Positions 45,574 through 53,961 of a stretch of 64,000 nucleotides of DNA are shown here, piece after piece. The notes under the pieces are model-generated. The model saw only the letters and a program-made list of their open reading frames with translations, had not been told where the DNA came from and ran no database searches. Source of the stretch: UTCHB3 sp002050155 (GTDB lineage Bacteria; Bacteroidota; Ignavibacteria; Ignavibacteriales; Ignavibacteriaceae). The first letter of the stretch is position 1, and every line of letters starts with the position of its first letter. The position numbers and the translations under genes are program-made. The stretch is taken from NCBI GenBank assembly GCA_030584105.1, contig CP129491.1, positions 1,240,001-1,304,000 of the forward strand. Direction: 5' to 3'.

Positions 45574-46227
45574 TTACAGGATGATTTCAGCACCGTTTTT
45601 CCCGGAGGAATAAATTTCCCAAAACTGAGCAGCAATGTTTGTGGGGTTATGCACAGGGTTCGATGCGTTCACAATACCGCAAATGGTAACCGTACCGGTA
45701 ATAATTCCTGTTCCTTCAACTGCTCTTGAGAGAAGCAGGTTAAGGTGCCTGATTCCTGCCTTCCCGAGCGCCAAAGAGCCAAAGTTAGGATCGGGGTAGA
45801 GTGCAAATCCGCCACCGGTAAGTAAAATGCAACCGTGTCCGCGTACTTTCATTCCGGGAATAACTTCTTTTGCGGAAATAATCGCTCCCAAGACATTCAT
45901 TTTATAATCATGAATCATTTCTTCGGTGTTAACTTCCAAAAGGGGTTGCTTTGCCTGATGTGAAACATTATAAAGCAAAACATCGGGCGTGCCTAATTCA
46001 TCCTCTATTCGGCGAAGCGCATCTATGAGTGAATATTCATCTGCTGCATTTCCGATATAAAACTCAGACCTGATACCTTCAGCTTCGAGCATATCTTTGT
46101 ATTCACGCAGTTTTTTACCCGTTCTGCCGATCATTGCAATGGTAAAGTTCTGTCTTCCAAATTTCAAGGCAACGCCGTAAGAAATCCCACCACCCATACC
46201 TACGATTGCTATAACTTTTTCAGTCAT
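45574..46227 (-). CDS. SDR-family protein with altered catalytic residues
   Basis: A 217-aa Rossmann protein of the short-chain dehydrogenase/reductase superfamily. The cofactor loop is GMGGGISYG (10-18), and R35 with IGRTGKK suggests NADP. The catalytic positions are degenerate: the usual Tyr of Y-x-x-x-K is L152 (SLALGK, K156 kept), and the catalytic Ser region reads TGGGF. Catalysis by the classical mechanism is therefore unlikely; it may be a reductase with another proton donor, or a binding protein. Monocistronic. Confidence 0.85.
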   Translation of the reverse strand: MTEKVIAIVGMGGGISYGVALKFGRQNFTIAMIGRTGKKLREYKDMLEAEGIRSEFYIGNAADEYSLIDALRRIEDELGTPDVLLYNVSHQAKQPLLEVNTEEMIHDYKMNVLGAIISAKEVIPGMKVRGHGCILLTGGGFALYPDPNFGSLALGKAGIRHLNLLLSRAVEGTGIITGTVTICGIVNASNPVHNPTNIAAQFWEIYSSGKNGAEIIL

Positions 46228-46329
46228 CTGTCTGTCCTAATTTCAATTTTGTTGTTTTTAATCTCAATTTGTGCTTATTTGATTATCAGTCTTGTCATTG
46301 TTTAATTGTTTATCTGATAATTTTTTATT

Positions 46330-46460
46330 AACCCAAAAACTAAATGCACAGTTATTCAACTTACGCAAAGCTGAACTGTGCTACAAAGGTCTGCTCGCTC
46401 ATGATTCCCCGTACTCTGTAGTGTTATTTACCTTAGGCAAAGTTGAACTGCGTTACAAAC
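46330..46460. repeat. CAAAGnTGAACTGnGnTACAAA repeats
   Basis: Two 22-bp imperfect copies lie near 46367-46388 and 46438-46459, about 71 bp apart, with a related CAGTTnTTCAACTT stretch before the first. They fill the 269-bp gap between the glycosyltransferase end and the SDR start. An 81-codon frame spans them but looks spurious. Confidence 0.55.
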
Positions 46461-46496
46461 CGAGAACAATAAAAAAACTGTTAATTCTTTGCCATT

Positions 46497-47642
46497 TCAT
46501 CGCTTTGGAGGCTCCCAGGTTGTTCCCGTTTTTGTAAAAATAAAAGAAAAAGTGCCCGACATTAATGCGATGATTGTACCGTAAAAATAGTAAAAAAGGA
46601 GTAGTGCACGAATTTTTTTCTTACCCCTGCTGGAGAACCACCCTAAGAATGCTAAAAGAAATGTCAGTAAAATCACCAAATCAATCACAAGGAAATAATT
46701 CATCACTTCCAAAAGAAAAAATGATGAAACCAGCATAATCAAAAGCAACAATGGCGTCATCCAGCGAATTATCTTGTGAGACCAGAATGCGAACGAAATA
46801 TACGGTTTGAACGGCAGGAAAAATTCACCCAATAATTTCAGACTCCCAAGGTTATACATCAAAATTCGTTTCTTTCTTCTAAACTCATCTTCATTTGTGG
46901 GGGTTGGGTCTTCATGCGCTGTTGCAGCCGGATCGTAAACAAATTCTTTACCTTTACCCAAAATTTTCATTGCTGTTACAAAATCGTCGTTAAGGGGTTG
47001 ACCTTCAGGGTAGCGGAAATAATGCTCTTTTCGAATAGCGTAAATACCACCGTTTGCGCCGATCAGCCTCCCAATTCGCCCTTCCTGATATTTAAGCCAT
47101 GACTCAAAACTCCAGTAACTGGTTTCCTGGTTTGCGGCAATGGTTTCCCGAAGCAAAATTTCACCGGAAACACCGCCAATTCTTTTATCTGCAAAATTTG
47201 CAACCAGATTTTTCACTGCGCCTTTGTCGAAAACCATATTCGAATCACAAAGAACAAAGATTTCTCCGCTTGCCATTTCGGAAATTCTGTTCATAATTCC
47301 CGATTTCCCTTTTCTGCCTTCGGAAGTAAACAGCTTAACATTAGGGTGCTCAGAAGCAACCTGTTGTACTATTTCGCCCGTATTATCTTTCGATTTATCA
47401 TCCCCGACAATTATTTCCAATTTTTCCATTGGATAATCTGAAGCAAGAAGTGCCTGAAGCGTTGTTCCGATAACTTTTTCTTCGTTGTATGCCGCTGTTA
47501 ATACCGAAACTGTCGGCTGATAAGTAAAATCTTTCCGGTATTTTTTACCAAAAAGAACACCCACAACCCACGATATAACCGGGTAAAAAATGTAGGAATG
47601 TAACAACAAGAACAGAGCGGTAAAAAAAATAATTTCAGGCAT
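46497..47642 (-). CDS. Membrane family-2 glycosyltransferase
   Basis: A 381-aa membrane enzyme that probably adds sugars to a surface polysaccharide. An N-terminal TM helix precedes the GT-A domain with VSVLTAAYNEE, IIVGDDKSKDNT, the metal-binding CDSN motif and LNDDFVTAMKILGKG. Two or three TM helices lie near 288-370. The BcsA-type QxxRW motif is not seen; FRRKKRILMYNLGSL stands in that area. It is divergent from ugd across 132 bp, which suggests a shared exopolysaccharide pathway. Donor and acceptor are unknown. Confidence 0.88.
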   Translation of the reverse strand: MPEIIFFTALFLLLHSYIFYPVISWVVGVLFGKKYRKDFTYQPTVSVLTAAYNEEKVIGTTLQALLASDYPMEKLEIIVGDDKSKDNTGEIVQQVASEHPNVKLFTSEGRKGKSGIMNRISEMASGEIFVLCDSNMVFDKGAVKNLVANFADKRIGGVSGEILLRETIAANQETSYWSFESWLKYQEGRIGRLIGANGGIYAIRKEHYFRYPEGQPLNDDFVTAMKILGKGKEFVYDPAATAHEDPTPTNEDEFRRKKRILMYNLGSLKLLGEFFLPFKPYISFAFWSHKIIRWMTPLLLLIMLVSSFFLLEVMNYFLVIDLVILLTFLLAFLGWFSSRGKKKIRALLLFYYFYGTIIALMSGTFSFIFTKTGTTWEPPKR

Positions 47643-47774
47643 TTCTTTCCGTAGAAAATTTGGAAAAGTTTATCTTTAAATTTAGTGAACTTTTTCCATT
47701 CACGGCTTATTACTCACATTTTTCTTAATGCAGTGGTTATATTTGTAGGTTATGTTTTATCAAAAAGGAAAGAA

Positions 47775-49103
47775 ATGAATATTGCCGTTATTGGCACAGG
47801 CTATGTCGGGCTTGTGACGGGAACCTGCTTAGCGGAAGTGGGTAATAATGTTATTTGTATTGATAATGACCAAAATAAACTCAAAAAACTTAACAGTAAA
47901 CAGGTAACAATCTACGAGCCGGGGTTAGAAACTATTTACTTACGAAATTTTACAAACGGAAGGTTATCATTCACTGATGATCTTGAGGCTTCAATTCTTG
48001 GATCGGATGTTATTTTCCTTTGCCTTCCTACTCCGCAGGATGAAGATGGCTCGGCTGACCTTTCTCACATCATGAAAATAACCGAAAAGATTGCCGATAT
48101 TCTTCAGGATGTTACTGATTACAAACTCATTATTAATAAAAGTACTGCTCCGGTTGGAACGGGGGAGAAAATTAAACAAATCTTAAGTGACCGTAAAGTA
48201 CCGAATTTTGATGTTGCTTCCAACCCGGAGTTTCTGCGTGAAGGCTTCGCAGTGGAAGATTTTATGAAACCTTACAGAGTAGTTATAGGCTCTGATTCTC
48301 AAAAAGCGCTTGAAATTTTAAGGGAGCTGTATGAACCTTTCATTAACGGCACTAACTTACTGATCGAAATGGATATTCGAAGCGCCGAGGTTACAAAATA
48401 CGCTTCCAACGGCTTCTTAGCTACAAAGATCACCTATATGAACGATTTAGCACGCTTTTGCGATAAGGTTGGGGCAGATATTGACCTCATTAGAATTGGG
48501 ATGGGAACCGATGAAAGGATCGGCCAGAGATTTCTTATGGCAGGAATCGGATACGGTGGGTCTTGTTTCCCGAAGGATGTAAACGCACTGATTAAAACCG
48601 CAAACGATAACGGCGTTCCTCTTTCTATTCTCACTGCAGTCGACAGTATCAACAAATCACAAAGGACTTGGTTCTTCAGCAAGATTAAAGATCACTTCAA
48701 AGGAAATTTAAAAGGAAAGATTTTTGCAGTTTGGGGGCTTGCTTTCAAACCGGATACCGATGATATGCGTGAAGCGCCTTCGGTTACTGTGATTGAAATG
48801 ATTCTTAAAGAAGGCGGCTTGGTTAAAGCCTACGATCCGGTTGCTTCCGAAAATGCGAAGTTCTATCTGCAAAACAGAATCAGATATTGCGGGGATAAAT
48901 ACGAAACTCTGGATGAAGCGGACGCTCTTATAATTTTCACCGAGTGGGGTGAGTTCAAAAAGCCTGCGTTCGATATTTTGGAGCAAAGGCTTGCGGGGCG
49001 TACTATTTTCGACGGAAGAAACCTCTATTCGCTGCAGGAAATGGAAAAGTTAGATTTCAATTATCACTCAATCGGTAGAAAAACTATTGTACGGGGAAAT
49101 TAG
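47775..49103 (+). CDS. ugd: UDP-glucose 6-dehydrogenase
   Basis: Oxidises UDP-glucose to UDP-glucuronate with two NAD. The protein is 442 aa from ATG 47775, chosen for the upstream AAGGAAAG and the N-terminal Rossmann start MNIAVIGTGYVGLVTG; the open frame extends 30 codons further up. The catalytic cysteine is C264 in GYGGSCFPKD. FLREGFAVEDFMKPYRVVIG and WGLAFKPDTDDMREAPS are family signatures. The next gene starts at the base after its stop, so UDP-glucuronate is passed to the decarboxylase. Confidence 0.96.
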   Translation: MNIAVIGTGYVGLVTGTCLAEVGNNVICIDNDQNKLKKLNSKQVTIYEPGLETIYLRNFTNGRLSFTDDLEASILGSDVIFLCLPTPQDEDGSADLSHIMKITEKIADILQDVTDYKLIINKSTAPVGTGEKIKQILSDRKVPNFDVASNPEFLREGFAVEDFMKPYRVVIGSDSQKALEILRELYEPFINGTNLLIEMDIRSAEVTKYASNGFLATKITYMNDLARFCDKVGADIDLIRIGMGTDERIGQRFLMAGIGYGGSCFPKDVNALIKTANDNGVPLSILTAVDSINKSQRTWFFSKIKDHFKGNLKGKIFAVWGLAFKPDTDDMREAPSVTVIEMILKEGGLVKAYDPVASENAKFYLQNRIRYCGDKYETLDEADALIIFTEWGEFKKPAFDILEQRLAGRTIFDGRNLYSLQEMEKLDFNYHSIGRKTIVRGN

Positions 49104-50051
49104 ATGAAAAAAAGAGCCGTAATTACCGGTGGTGCCGGATTTATTGGGTCATGGCTTTGTGACAGATTAATAAAAGAAGGCATGCAGGTGGTTTGTCTGG
49201 ATAATTTAATTACCGGCAGATTGCAGAATATTGAACACCTTTTTGGTAACAAAGATTTTACATTTTTTCATCACGATGTAACCAATTTTATTCATATACC
49301 GGGTAAGGTTGACTATATCCTACATTTTGCTTCTCCGGCAAGCCCGTTAGATTACCTGCAATTCCCCATCCAAACAATGAAGGTTGGGTCGTTGGGAACT
49401 CACAAGGCACTTGGCTTGGCGAAAGAAAAGAAAGCTGTGTTTCTGCTTGCTTCCACATCAGAAGTTTACGGCGATCCGCTTATCCATCCGCAGACTGAAG
49501 ACTACTGGGGAAATGTAAACCCGTTGGGGCCACGCGGTGTTTATGATGAAGCCAAGAGATTCAGTGAATCGATAACAATGGCATACAACCGTTTTCACAA
49601 TGTTTCAACAAGAATTGCACGAATTTTTAACACTTACGGTCCCAGAATGAGGATAAACGACGGACGGGCACTGCCGGCGTTTATTTCCCAGGCGCTTCTC
49701 GGCGAACCGGTTACAATTTTTGGCGACGGCTCGCAAACACGCAGTTTTTGCTTTGTGGATGATTTGGTTGAAGGGTTGCTTTCGCTTCTTCTTTCTGATG
49801 AAATTTACCCCGTTAATCTGGGTAACCCGGACGAAATAACCATCAGGCAGTTTGCAGAAGAAGTAATTGAGTGGACAGGTTCCAATTCCAAAATTACTTA
49901 TTTGGATTTGCCGGAAGATGACCCCAAAGTGCGGCAACCGGATATCACCCGGGCAAAAAACATTCTCGGATGGCAACCTAAAATTGATAGAAAAACAGGT
50001 GTTTTAAGCACAATTGATTATTTTAAGAAAGAACTCGCTAAAAACAGCTAA
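49104..50051 (+). CDS. UDP-glucuronate decarboxylase (UDP-xylose synthase)
   Basis: An extended-SDR enzyme, 315 aa, predicted to convert UDP-glucuronate to UDP-xylose. NAD-binding GGAGFIGSWL (9-18), HFASPASPLDYLQFPIQT typical of the UXS group, the catalytic pair Y147/K151 in GVYDEAKR, and RIFNTYGPRM are all visible. It begins directly after the ugd stop codon (TAG-ATG), so the pair is a two-step UDP-xylose module. A dTDP-glucose dehydratase-like activity is a less likely alternative. Confidence 0.92.
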   Translation: MKKRAVITGGAGFIGSWLCDRLIKEGMQVVCLDNLITGRLQNIEHLFGNKDFTFFHHDVTNFIHIPGKVDYILHFASPASPLDYLQFPIQTMKVGSLGTHKALGLAKEKKAVFLLASTSEVYGDPLIHPQTEDYWGNVNPLGPRGVYDEAKRFSESITMAYNRFHNVSTRIARIFNTYGPRMRINDGRALPAFISQALLGEPVTIFGDGSQTRSFCFVDDLVEGLLSLLLSDEIYPVNLGNPDEITIRQFAEEVIEWTGSNSKITYLDLPEDDPKVRQPDITRAKNILGWQPKIDRKTGVLSTIDYFKKELAKNS

Positions 50052-50072
50052 TTTTTAATTTTAATTTTCCAA

Positions 50073-50633
50073 ATGACGATGACTCTACTTCCGATTAACC
50101 AATACGGCGATAAAATTCTAAGAAAAAAGGCACAACCTGTAAAAAAAGGTGATCCGGAACTTGTTGCTTTCGTAAAAAACATGTTCGAGACAATGCACAA
50201 TGCTATGGGTGTAGGGCTTGCGGCAAATCAGGTCGGTTCCAACAAAGCTGTTTTTATTGTTGATATTTCGGTGATGAAAGAATACCCCAACGAAAAACCG
50301 CGCGTGTTTGTGAACCCGAAAATTATTGAGCGCTCCGAAGAAAAAATTTCGTACGAAGAAGGCTGCCTTTCTATTCCTGATGTAAGGGCTGATGTGGTTA
50401 GACCTAAAAAAATAAAAATTGCGTTTCAGGATTTGGAGCAAAATGAAATGGTACTGGAATTTGATGATTTTTTGGCGCGCGTTATCCAGCATGAGTACGA
50501 TCACCTTCAGGGTGTCTTTTTTACCGACAGAATCAGCGAATGGGAACAAAAAAAGATAAAAAAAGACCTGATTAAAATTAAAAACAGAAAAATTGAGGTT
50601 GATTATCCCGTAACAGAACGCGAGAAAGATTAA
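50073..50633 (+). CDS. def: Peptide deformylase
   Basis: Removes the N-formyl group from nascent proteins; Fe/Zn-dependent. The protein is 186 aa. All three motifs are present: GVGLAANQ (47-54), EGCLS (C98) and HEYDH (H140, E141, H144). It starts 21 bp after the UXS gene. Its stop TAA begins the first of the 43-bp units leading into fmt, its functional counterpart. Confidence 0.97.
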   Translation: MTMTLLPINQYGDKILRKKAQPVKKGDPELVAFVKNMFETMHNAMGVGLAANQVGSNKAVFIVDISVMKEYPNEKPRVFVNPKIIERSEEKISYEEGCLSIPDVRADVVRPKKIKIAFQDLEQNEMVLEFDDFLARVIQHEYDHLQGVFFTDRISEWEQKKIKKDLIKIKNRKIEVDYPVTEREKD

Positions 50634-50802
50634 TTTGAAAATAGTTTTTTTCGGAACACCAGCCATGTGGGTTTAATTTGAAAATAGTTTTTTTCGGAAC
50701 GCCGGCAATGTGGGTTTAATTTGAAAATAGTTTTTTTCGGAACGCCGGCAATGTGGGTTTAATTTGAAAATAGTTTTTTTCGGAACGCCGGCAATAGCAG
50801 TT
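50631..50802 (+). repeat. Four 43-bp tandem units at the def-fmt junction
   Basis: Units start at 50631, 50674, 50717 and 50760 (period exactly 43). Each opens with TAATTTGAAAATAG, carrying a stop and, two bases on, a TTG start. The first three encode closed 13-aa mini-ORFs (50635-50676, 50678-50719, 50721-50762) reading KIVFFGTPAMWV after the start. The fourth is the true start of fmt, reading KIVFFGTPAIAV. Unit 1 differs from 2 and 3 at three bases; 2 and 3 are identical. Confidence 0.97.
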
Positions 50803-51660
50803 ACTGTTCTTGAAGCGCTGATTGGTGCCGGTGAAACTATATCTGCGGTGGTTACCGTACCCGACAAAGAACAAGGTCGCGGGAAGAAGATCCTCCCTTC
50901 ACCGGTAAAAGAATTTGCAGTTAAAGCAAACATCCCCGTTTTTCAACCGGAAAAACTACGATCGGAAGAGTTCGCAGAGCAACTACGAGCTATTCAGGCA
51001 GATTTGTTCATCGTTGTTGCATTCAAGATTCTGCCGCCTCACATTTTTGACCTTCCGCGCTATGGGAGTTTTAATCTTCACGGTTCCCTTTTGCCAAAAT
51101 ATCGGGGCGCTGCGCCAATTCAATGGGCATTAATTAACGGCGAAAAAACCACCGGTTTAACTACTTTCAGGCTTGCTGAAAAAGTGGATACAGGCAACAT
51201 CTACCTGAGAACTGAAGTGGCAATACAAGATGAAGATAACTTTGGCTCGCTCTACGAAAAAATGGCTAAAGCGGGAGCTAAACTTGTTCTGGATACCGTT
51301 AATTTGATAAAATCCGGCAATTTTAGGCTGCAACCGCAGGATAATTCATTAGCAACTCCTGCGCCGAAAATAACACGAGAGACCTGCGAAATTGATTTTT
51401 ACAACACTGCTCTCAGCATTCATAACCTTGTCAGAGGGCTTTCACCTTATCCGGGGGCGTTTTTTATTAAAGACGGAAAGCAATTCAAAATTTTTAAAAC
51501 AAGGGTTGTTGAAAAATCGTTGAAACCGGGAGAATTTGAAACCACAAAACATAAAATTTTTGCCGGAACGGGTGAAAACTCATTGGAAATTCTGGAAATT
51601 CAGCCGGAAGGGAAAAGAAAAATGACCGCTGATGAATTTTTAAGAGGCTATATATTATAA
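50764..51660 (+). CDS. fmt: Methionyl-tRNA formyltransferase
   Basis: Formylates initiator Met-tRNA using 10-formyl-THF. The protein is 298 aa from a TTG start. The N-terminal transferase fold opens KIVFFGTPAIAV; the folate site shows FNLHGSLLPKYRGAAPIQWA and ITRETCEIDF, and a C-terminal OB-like domain follows. It follows def, as is common. The start is preceded by three tandem copies of its own first 13 codons, each closed by TAA. The 51660 stop overlaps the ATG of the thioesterase gene by one base, so def-fmt-thioesterase form one operon. Confidence 0.96.
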   Translation: MKIVFFGTPAIAVTVLEALIGAGETISAVVTVPDKEQGRGKKILPSPVKEFAVKANIPVFQPEKLRSEEFAEQLRAIQADLFIVVAFKILPPHIFDLPRYGSFNLHGSLLPKYRGAAPIQWALINGEKTTGLTTFRLAEKVDTGNIYLRTEVAIQDEDNFGSLYEKMAKAGAKLVLDTVNLIKSGNFRLQPQDNSLATPAPKITRETCEIDFYNTALSIHNLVRGLSPYPGAFFIKDGKQFKIFKTRVVEKSLKPGEFETTKHKIFAGTGENSLEILEIQPEGKRKMTADEFLRGYIL

Positions 51661-52082
51661 TGGAAGATTGTTCACACTCTGTTTTTGAATTTACAATAAC
51701 TATTCAACCTGAACACATCGATCAATTAGATCATGTAAATAACTTAGTTTATGTAAAATGGGTTCAGGATGCAGCGGTAAACCATTGGAATAAATGCGCA
51801 CGAAAAGAACTGCACGATTCGATAATTTTTGTGATTGCCCGACATGAGATAGATTACATCTATTCAGCTAAACTCGGCGATACTGTGAGGGTAAGAACCC
51901 GGATAGGTGCGGCAAGAAAAAATCTTTTTGAACGCTTTACGGAAATTACCAGGGAATCAGACGGAAAACTTTTGCTGAAAGCTCTTTCACTTTGGTGCCC
52001 ATTAGATGCAAAAACTCACAGGCTTATCCGCCCGCCGGAAAATCTGATTAATGAATGGTCGGTGGGCAATAAAAATAATTAA
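51660..52082 (+). CDS. Hot-dog acyl-CoA thioesterase (YbgC/FadM type)
   Basis: A 140-aa hot-dog protein predicted to hydrolyse acyl-CoA thioesters. The N-terminal active-site region HIDQLDHVNNLVYVKWVQDA matches the 4HBT family with its conserved Asp and Asn. It overlaps fmt by one base (TAATG). Its last 15 codons plus stop are duplicated 62 bp downstream. Substrate chain length is unknown. Confidence 0.9.
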   Translation: MEDCSHSVFEFTITIQPEHIDQLDHVNNLVYVKWVQDAAVNHWNKCARKELHDSIIFVIARHEIDYIYSAKLGDTVRVRTRIGAARKNLFERFTEITRESDGKLLLKALSLWCPLDAKTHRLIRPPENLINEWSVGNKNN

Positions 52083-52279
52083 AACTTAGCTACCCATTCG
52101 AAAACCTGATTAATGAATGGTCGGTGGGCAATAAAAATAATTAAAAGCTCGCTCACCACATCAGATATATCGCCAATTCCAAACCTAAGCAACTTTGAAC
52201 CGGTGTTTGTGAAATGCCTTAACTTCATAACTCCATACCAATCGACTCGCATAAATCGCCAATTTTAAACCTGAATAAC
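52036..52279. repeat. Duplicated ends of both converging genes
   Basis: The thioesterase end (ENLINEWSVGNKNN plus stop) is repeated almost exactly at about 52099-52145, offset 62 bp. In the same gap, 52165-52193 resembles 52251-52279, which spans the carboxylase end (minus strand, GVIQV plus stop), offset 86 bp. The 182-bp gap therefore holds copies of the 3' ends of both neighbours. Confidence 0.8.
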
Positions 52280-53920
52280 CCCCACCTTAAAATCTTCAAT
52301 ATTGGGATTATTGTTTGCTGATTCAATAGCCCGGGATATATATTCTCGTGTTTTTGCCGGGTCTATTATCTCATCAACCCATAAGCGCGCAGCCGCATAA
52401 TAGGGAGAAGATTTGCTTTCGTAAGAATCTTTTATTTCATCGTACATTTGCTTAATTTCTTCTTCCGTCAGCTCTTTTCCCGCTTTTTTATGCTGATTCA
52501 TCTTAATATCCATCAGAACATTTGCAGCCTGGCTTCCCCCCATCACACTAATCTTTGCAGCGGGGTAAACATAAATAAACCTTGGGTCATAAGCCTTTCC
52601 GCACATTGCGTAGTTCCCTGCTCCGTAGCTGTTGCCTACAATAATGGTAATTTTCGGCACTACACTGTTTGCAACCGCATTCACCATTTTTGCCCCGTCT
52701 TTAATTATTCCGCCGTGCTCTGCTTTCGTGCCCACCATAAATCCGGTAACATCCTGAAGAAACAGAAGTGGTATTTTCCTTTGGTTACAATTCAAAATAA
52801 AGCGGGTTGCTTTATCGGCACTATCCGAGTAAATCACTCCGCCAATTTGCATTTCACCTTGTTCTGATTTCACTACCGAGCGCTGGTTGGCAATAATTCC
52901 CACAGCCCAACCGTCTATTCTTGCATAAGCGGTGATTAAAGATTTTCCGTAACCGGCTTTATACTCGTCAATTTCCGAGTTATCAACAATTCTGGCGATA
53001 AGTTCGTATGTGTCATATTGTTTCAGGGGGTCTTCCGGGAGCAGCCCGTAAATCTCTCTTGGCGAAAAACGAGGCTCTTTCGGTTCTGCTCTTGAAAACC
53101 CCGCCTTGCCGGTTTCACCAAATTTTTCAACCAATGATCTGATTTTAAGCAGACACTCTTCATCATTTTCCATAATGTGATCTGTTACTCCGGAAATGTT
53201 GCTTTGCACCACAGCACCACCCAACGATTCGTTATCGGTAACTTCACCAATAGCGGCTTTAACCAGGTGTGCACCGGCAAGAAAAACCGAACCTTCCCCT
53301 TTTACTATCAAGGCTTCGTCGCTCATTATCGGCAAATAGGCGCCACCGGCAACGCAGGGACCCATAATCGCGGCAATCTGCGGAATACCCATCGCCGACA
53401 TTTTGGCATTATTCCTGAAAATCCTCCCAAAATGCTCTTTATCGGGGAATATCTCATCCTGAAGTGGTAAAAACACACCGGCACTATCCACCAAATAAAT
53501 TATAGGCAGCCGGTTTTCAATCGCAATTTCCTGCGCCCGAAGGTTCTTTTTAGCAGTTATCGGAAACCATGCGCCCGCTTTTACGGTTGAATCGTTCGCA
53601 ACTATTACACAATCCCTGCCGTGTATTTTCCCAATTCCAAAGATCGTACCCGATCCGGGTGCACCGCCAAATTCGGTGTACATTCCGTGTGCAGCAAAGG
53701 TATTAAGCTCCATAAATTGCGAACCTGGATCAATCAAAAGATCGATTCTTTCCCGGGCGGGCATTTTCCCTTTTTCTTTCAGTTTTTGCAGCGCTTTTTC
53801 GCCACCCCCTTTTTCGGTTTTCCTTCTCTCATAATCTAATTTTCTTACAAATTCTTTGTAAGAATCTTCTCTGATATTAAACCCATTATCAAGTGTAATG
53901 TCACTGCCAATTTTTTTCAT
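52265..53920 (-). CDS. Acyl-CoA carboxylase, carboxyltransferase subunit
   Basis: The biotin-dependent carboxyltransferase beta subunit (551 aa) of a propionyl-, methylcrotonyl- or similar acyl-CoA carboxylase. The N-terminal half has MPARERIDLLIDPGSQF, GGAPGSGTIFGIG, the acyl-CoA oxyanion segment GPCVAGGAYLP; the C-terminal half has QDVTGFMVGTKAEHGGIIKDGAKM and VGNSYGAGNYAMCG. The sequence reads most like the methylcrotonyl-CoA carboxylase group. No biotin carboxylase or carrier subunit is adjacent, so they must be elsewhere. It lies 41 bp downstream of the acyl-CoA dehydrogenase gene, consistent with leucine-type catabolism. Confidence 0.92.
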   Translation of the reverse strand: MKKIGSDITLDNGFNIREDSYKEFVRKLDYERRKTEKGGGEKALQKLKEKGKMPARERIDLLIDPGSQFMELNTFAAHGMYTEFGGAPGSGTIFGIGKIHGRDCVIVANDSTVKAGAWFPITAKKNLRAQEIAIENRLPIIYLVDSAGVFLPLQDEIFPDKEHFGRIFRNNAKMSAMGIPQIAAIMGPCVAGGAYLPIMSDEALIVKGEGSVFLAGAHLVKAAIGEVTDNESLGGAVVQSNISGVTDHIMENDEECLLKIRSLVEKFGETGKAGFSRAEPKEPRFSPREIYGLLPEDPLKQYDTYELIARIVDNSEIDEYKAGYGKSLITAYARIDGWAVGIIANQRSVVKSEQGEMQIGGVIYSDSADKATRFILNCNQRKIPLLFLQDVTGFMVGTKAEHGGIIKDGAKMVNAVANSVVPKITIIVGNSYGAGNYAMCGKAYDPRFIYVYPAAKISVMGGSQAANVLMDIKMNQHKKAGKELTEEEIKQMYDEIKDSYESKSSPYYAAARLWVDEIIDPAKTREYISRAIESANNNPNIEDFKVGVIQV

Positions 53921-53961
53921 TATATCATCCGCACAGTTTAAGTTCTATTATTCCTGCCCTA

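Noticed and set aside
46292..46537. 81-aa plus-strand ORF over the 46.3-46.5 kb gap
   Set aside because: It spans intergenic repeats and runs into the antisense of the glycosyltransferase end; apparent internal similarity is due to the DNA repeat.
50631..50802. T-box or other riboswitch before fmt
   Set aside because: The sequence is explained by exact 43-bp tandem copies of the fmt start; no conserved riboswitch core is seen.
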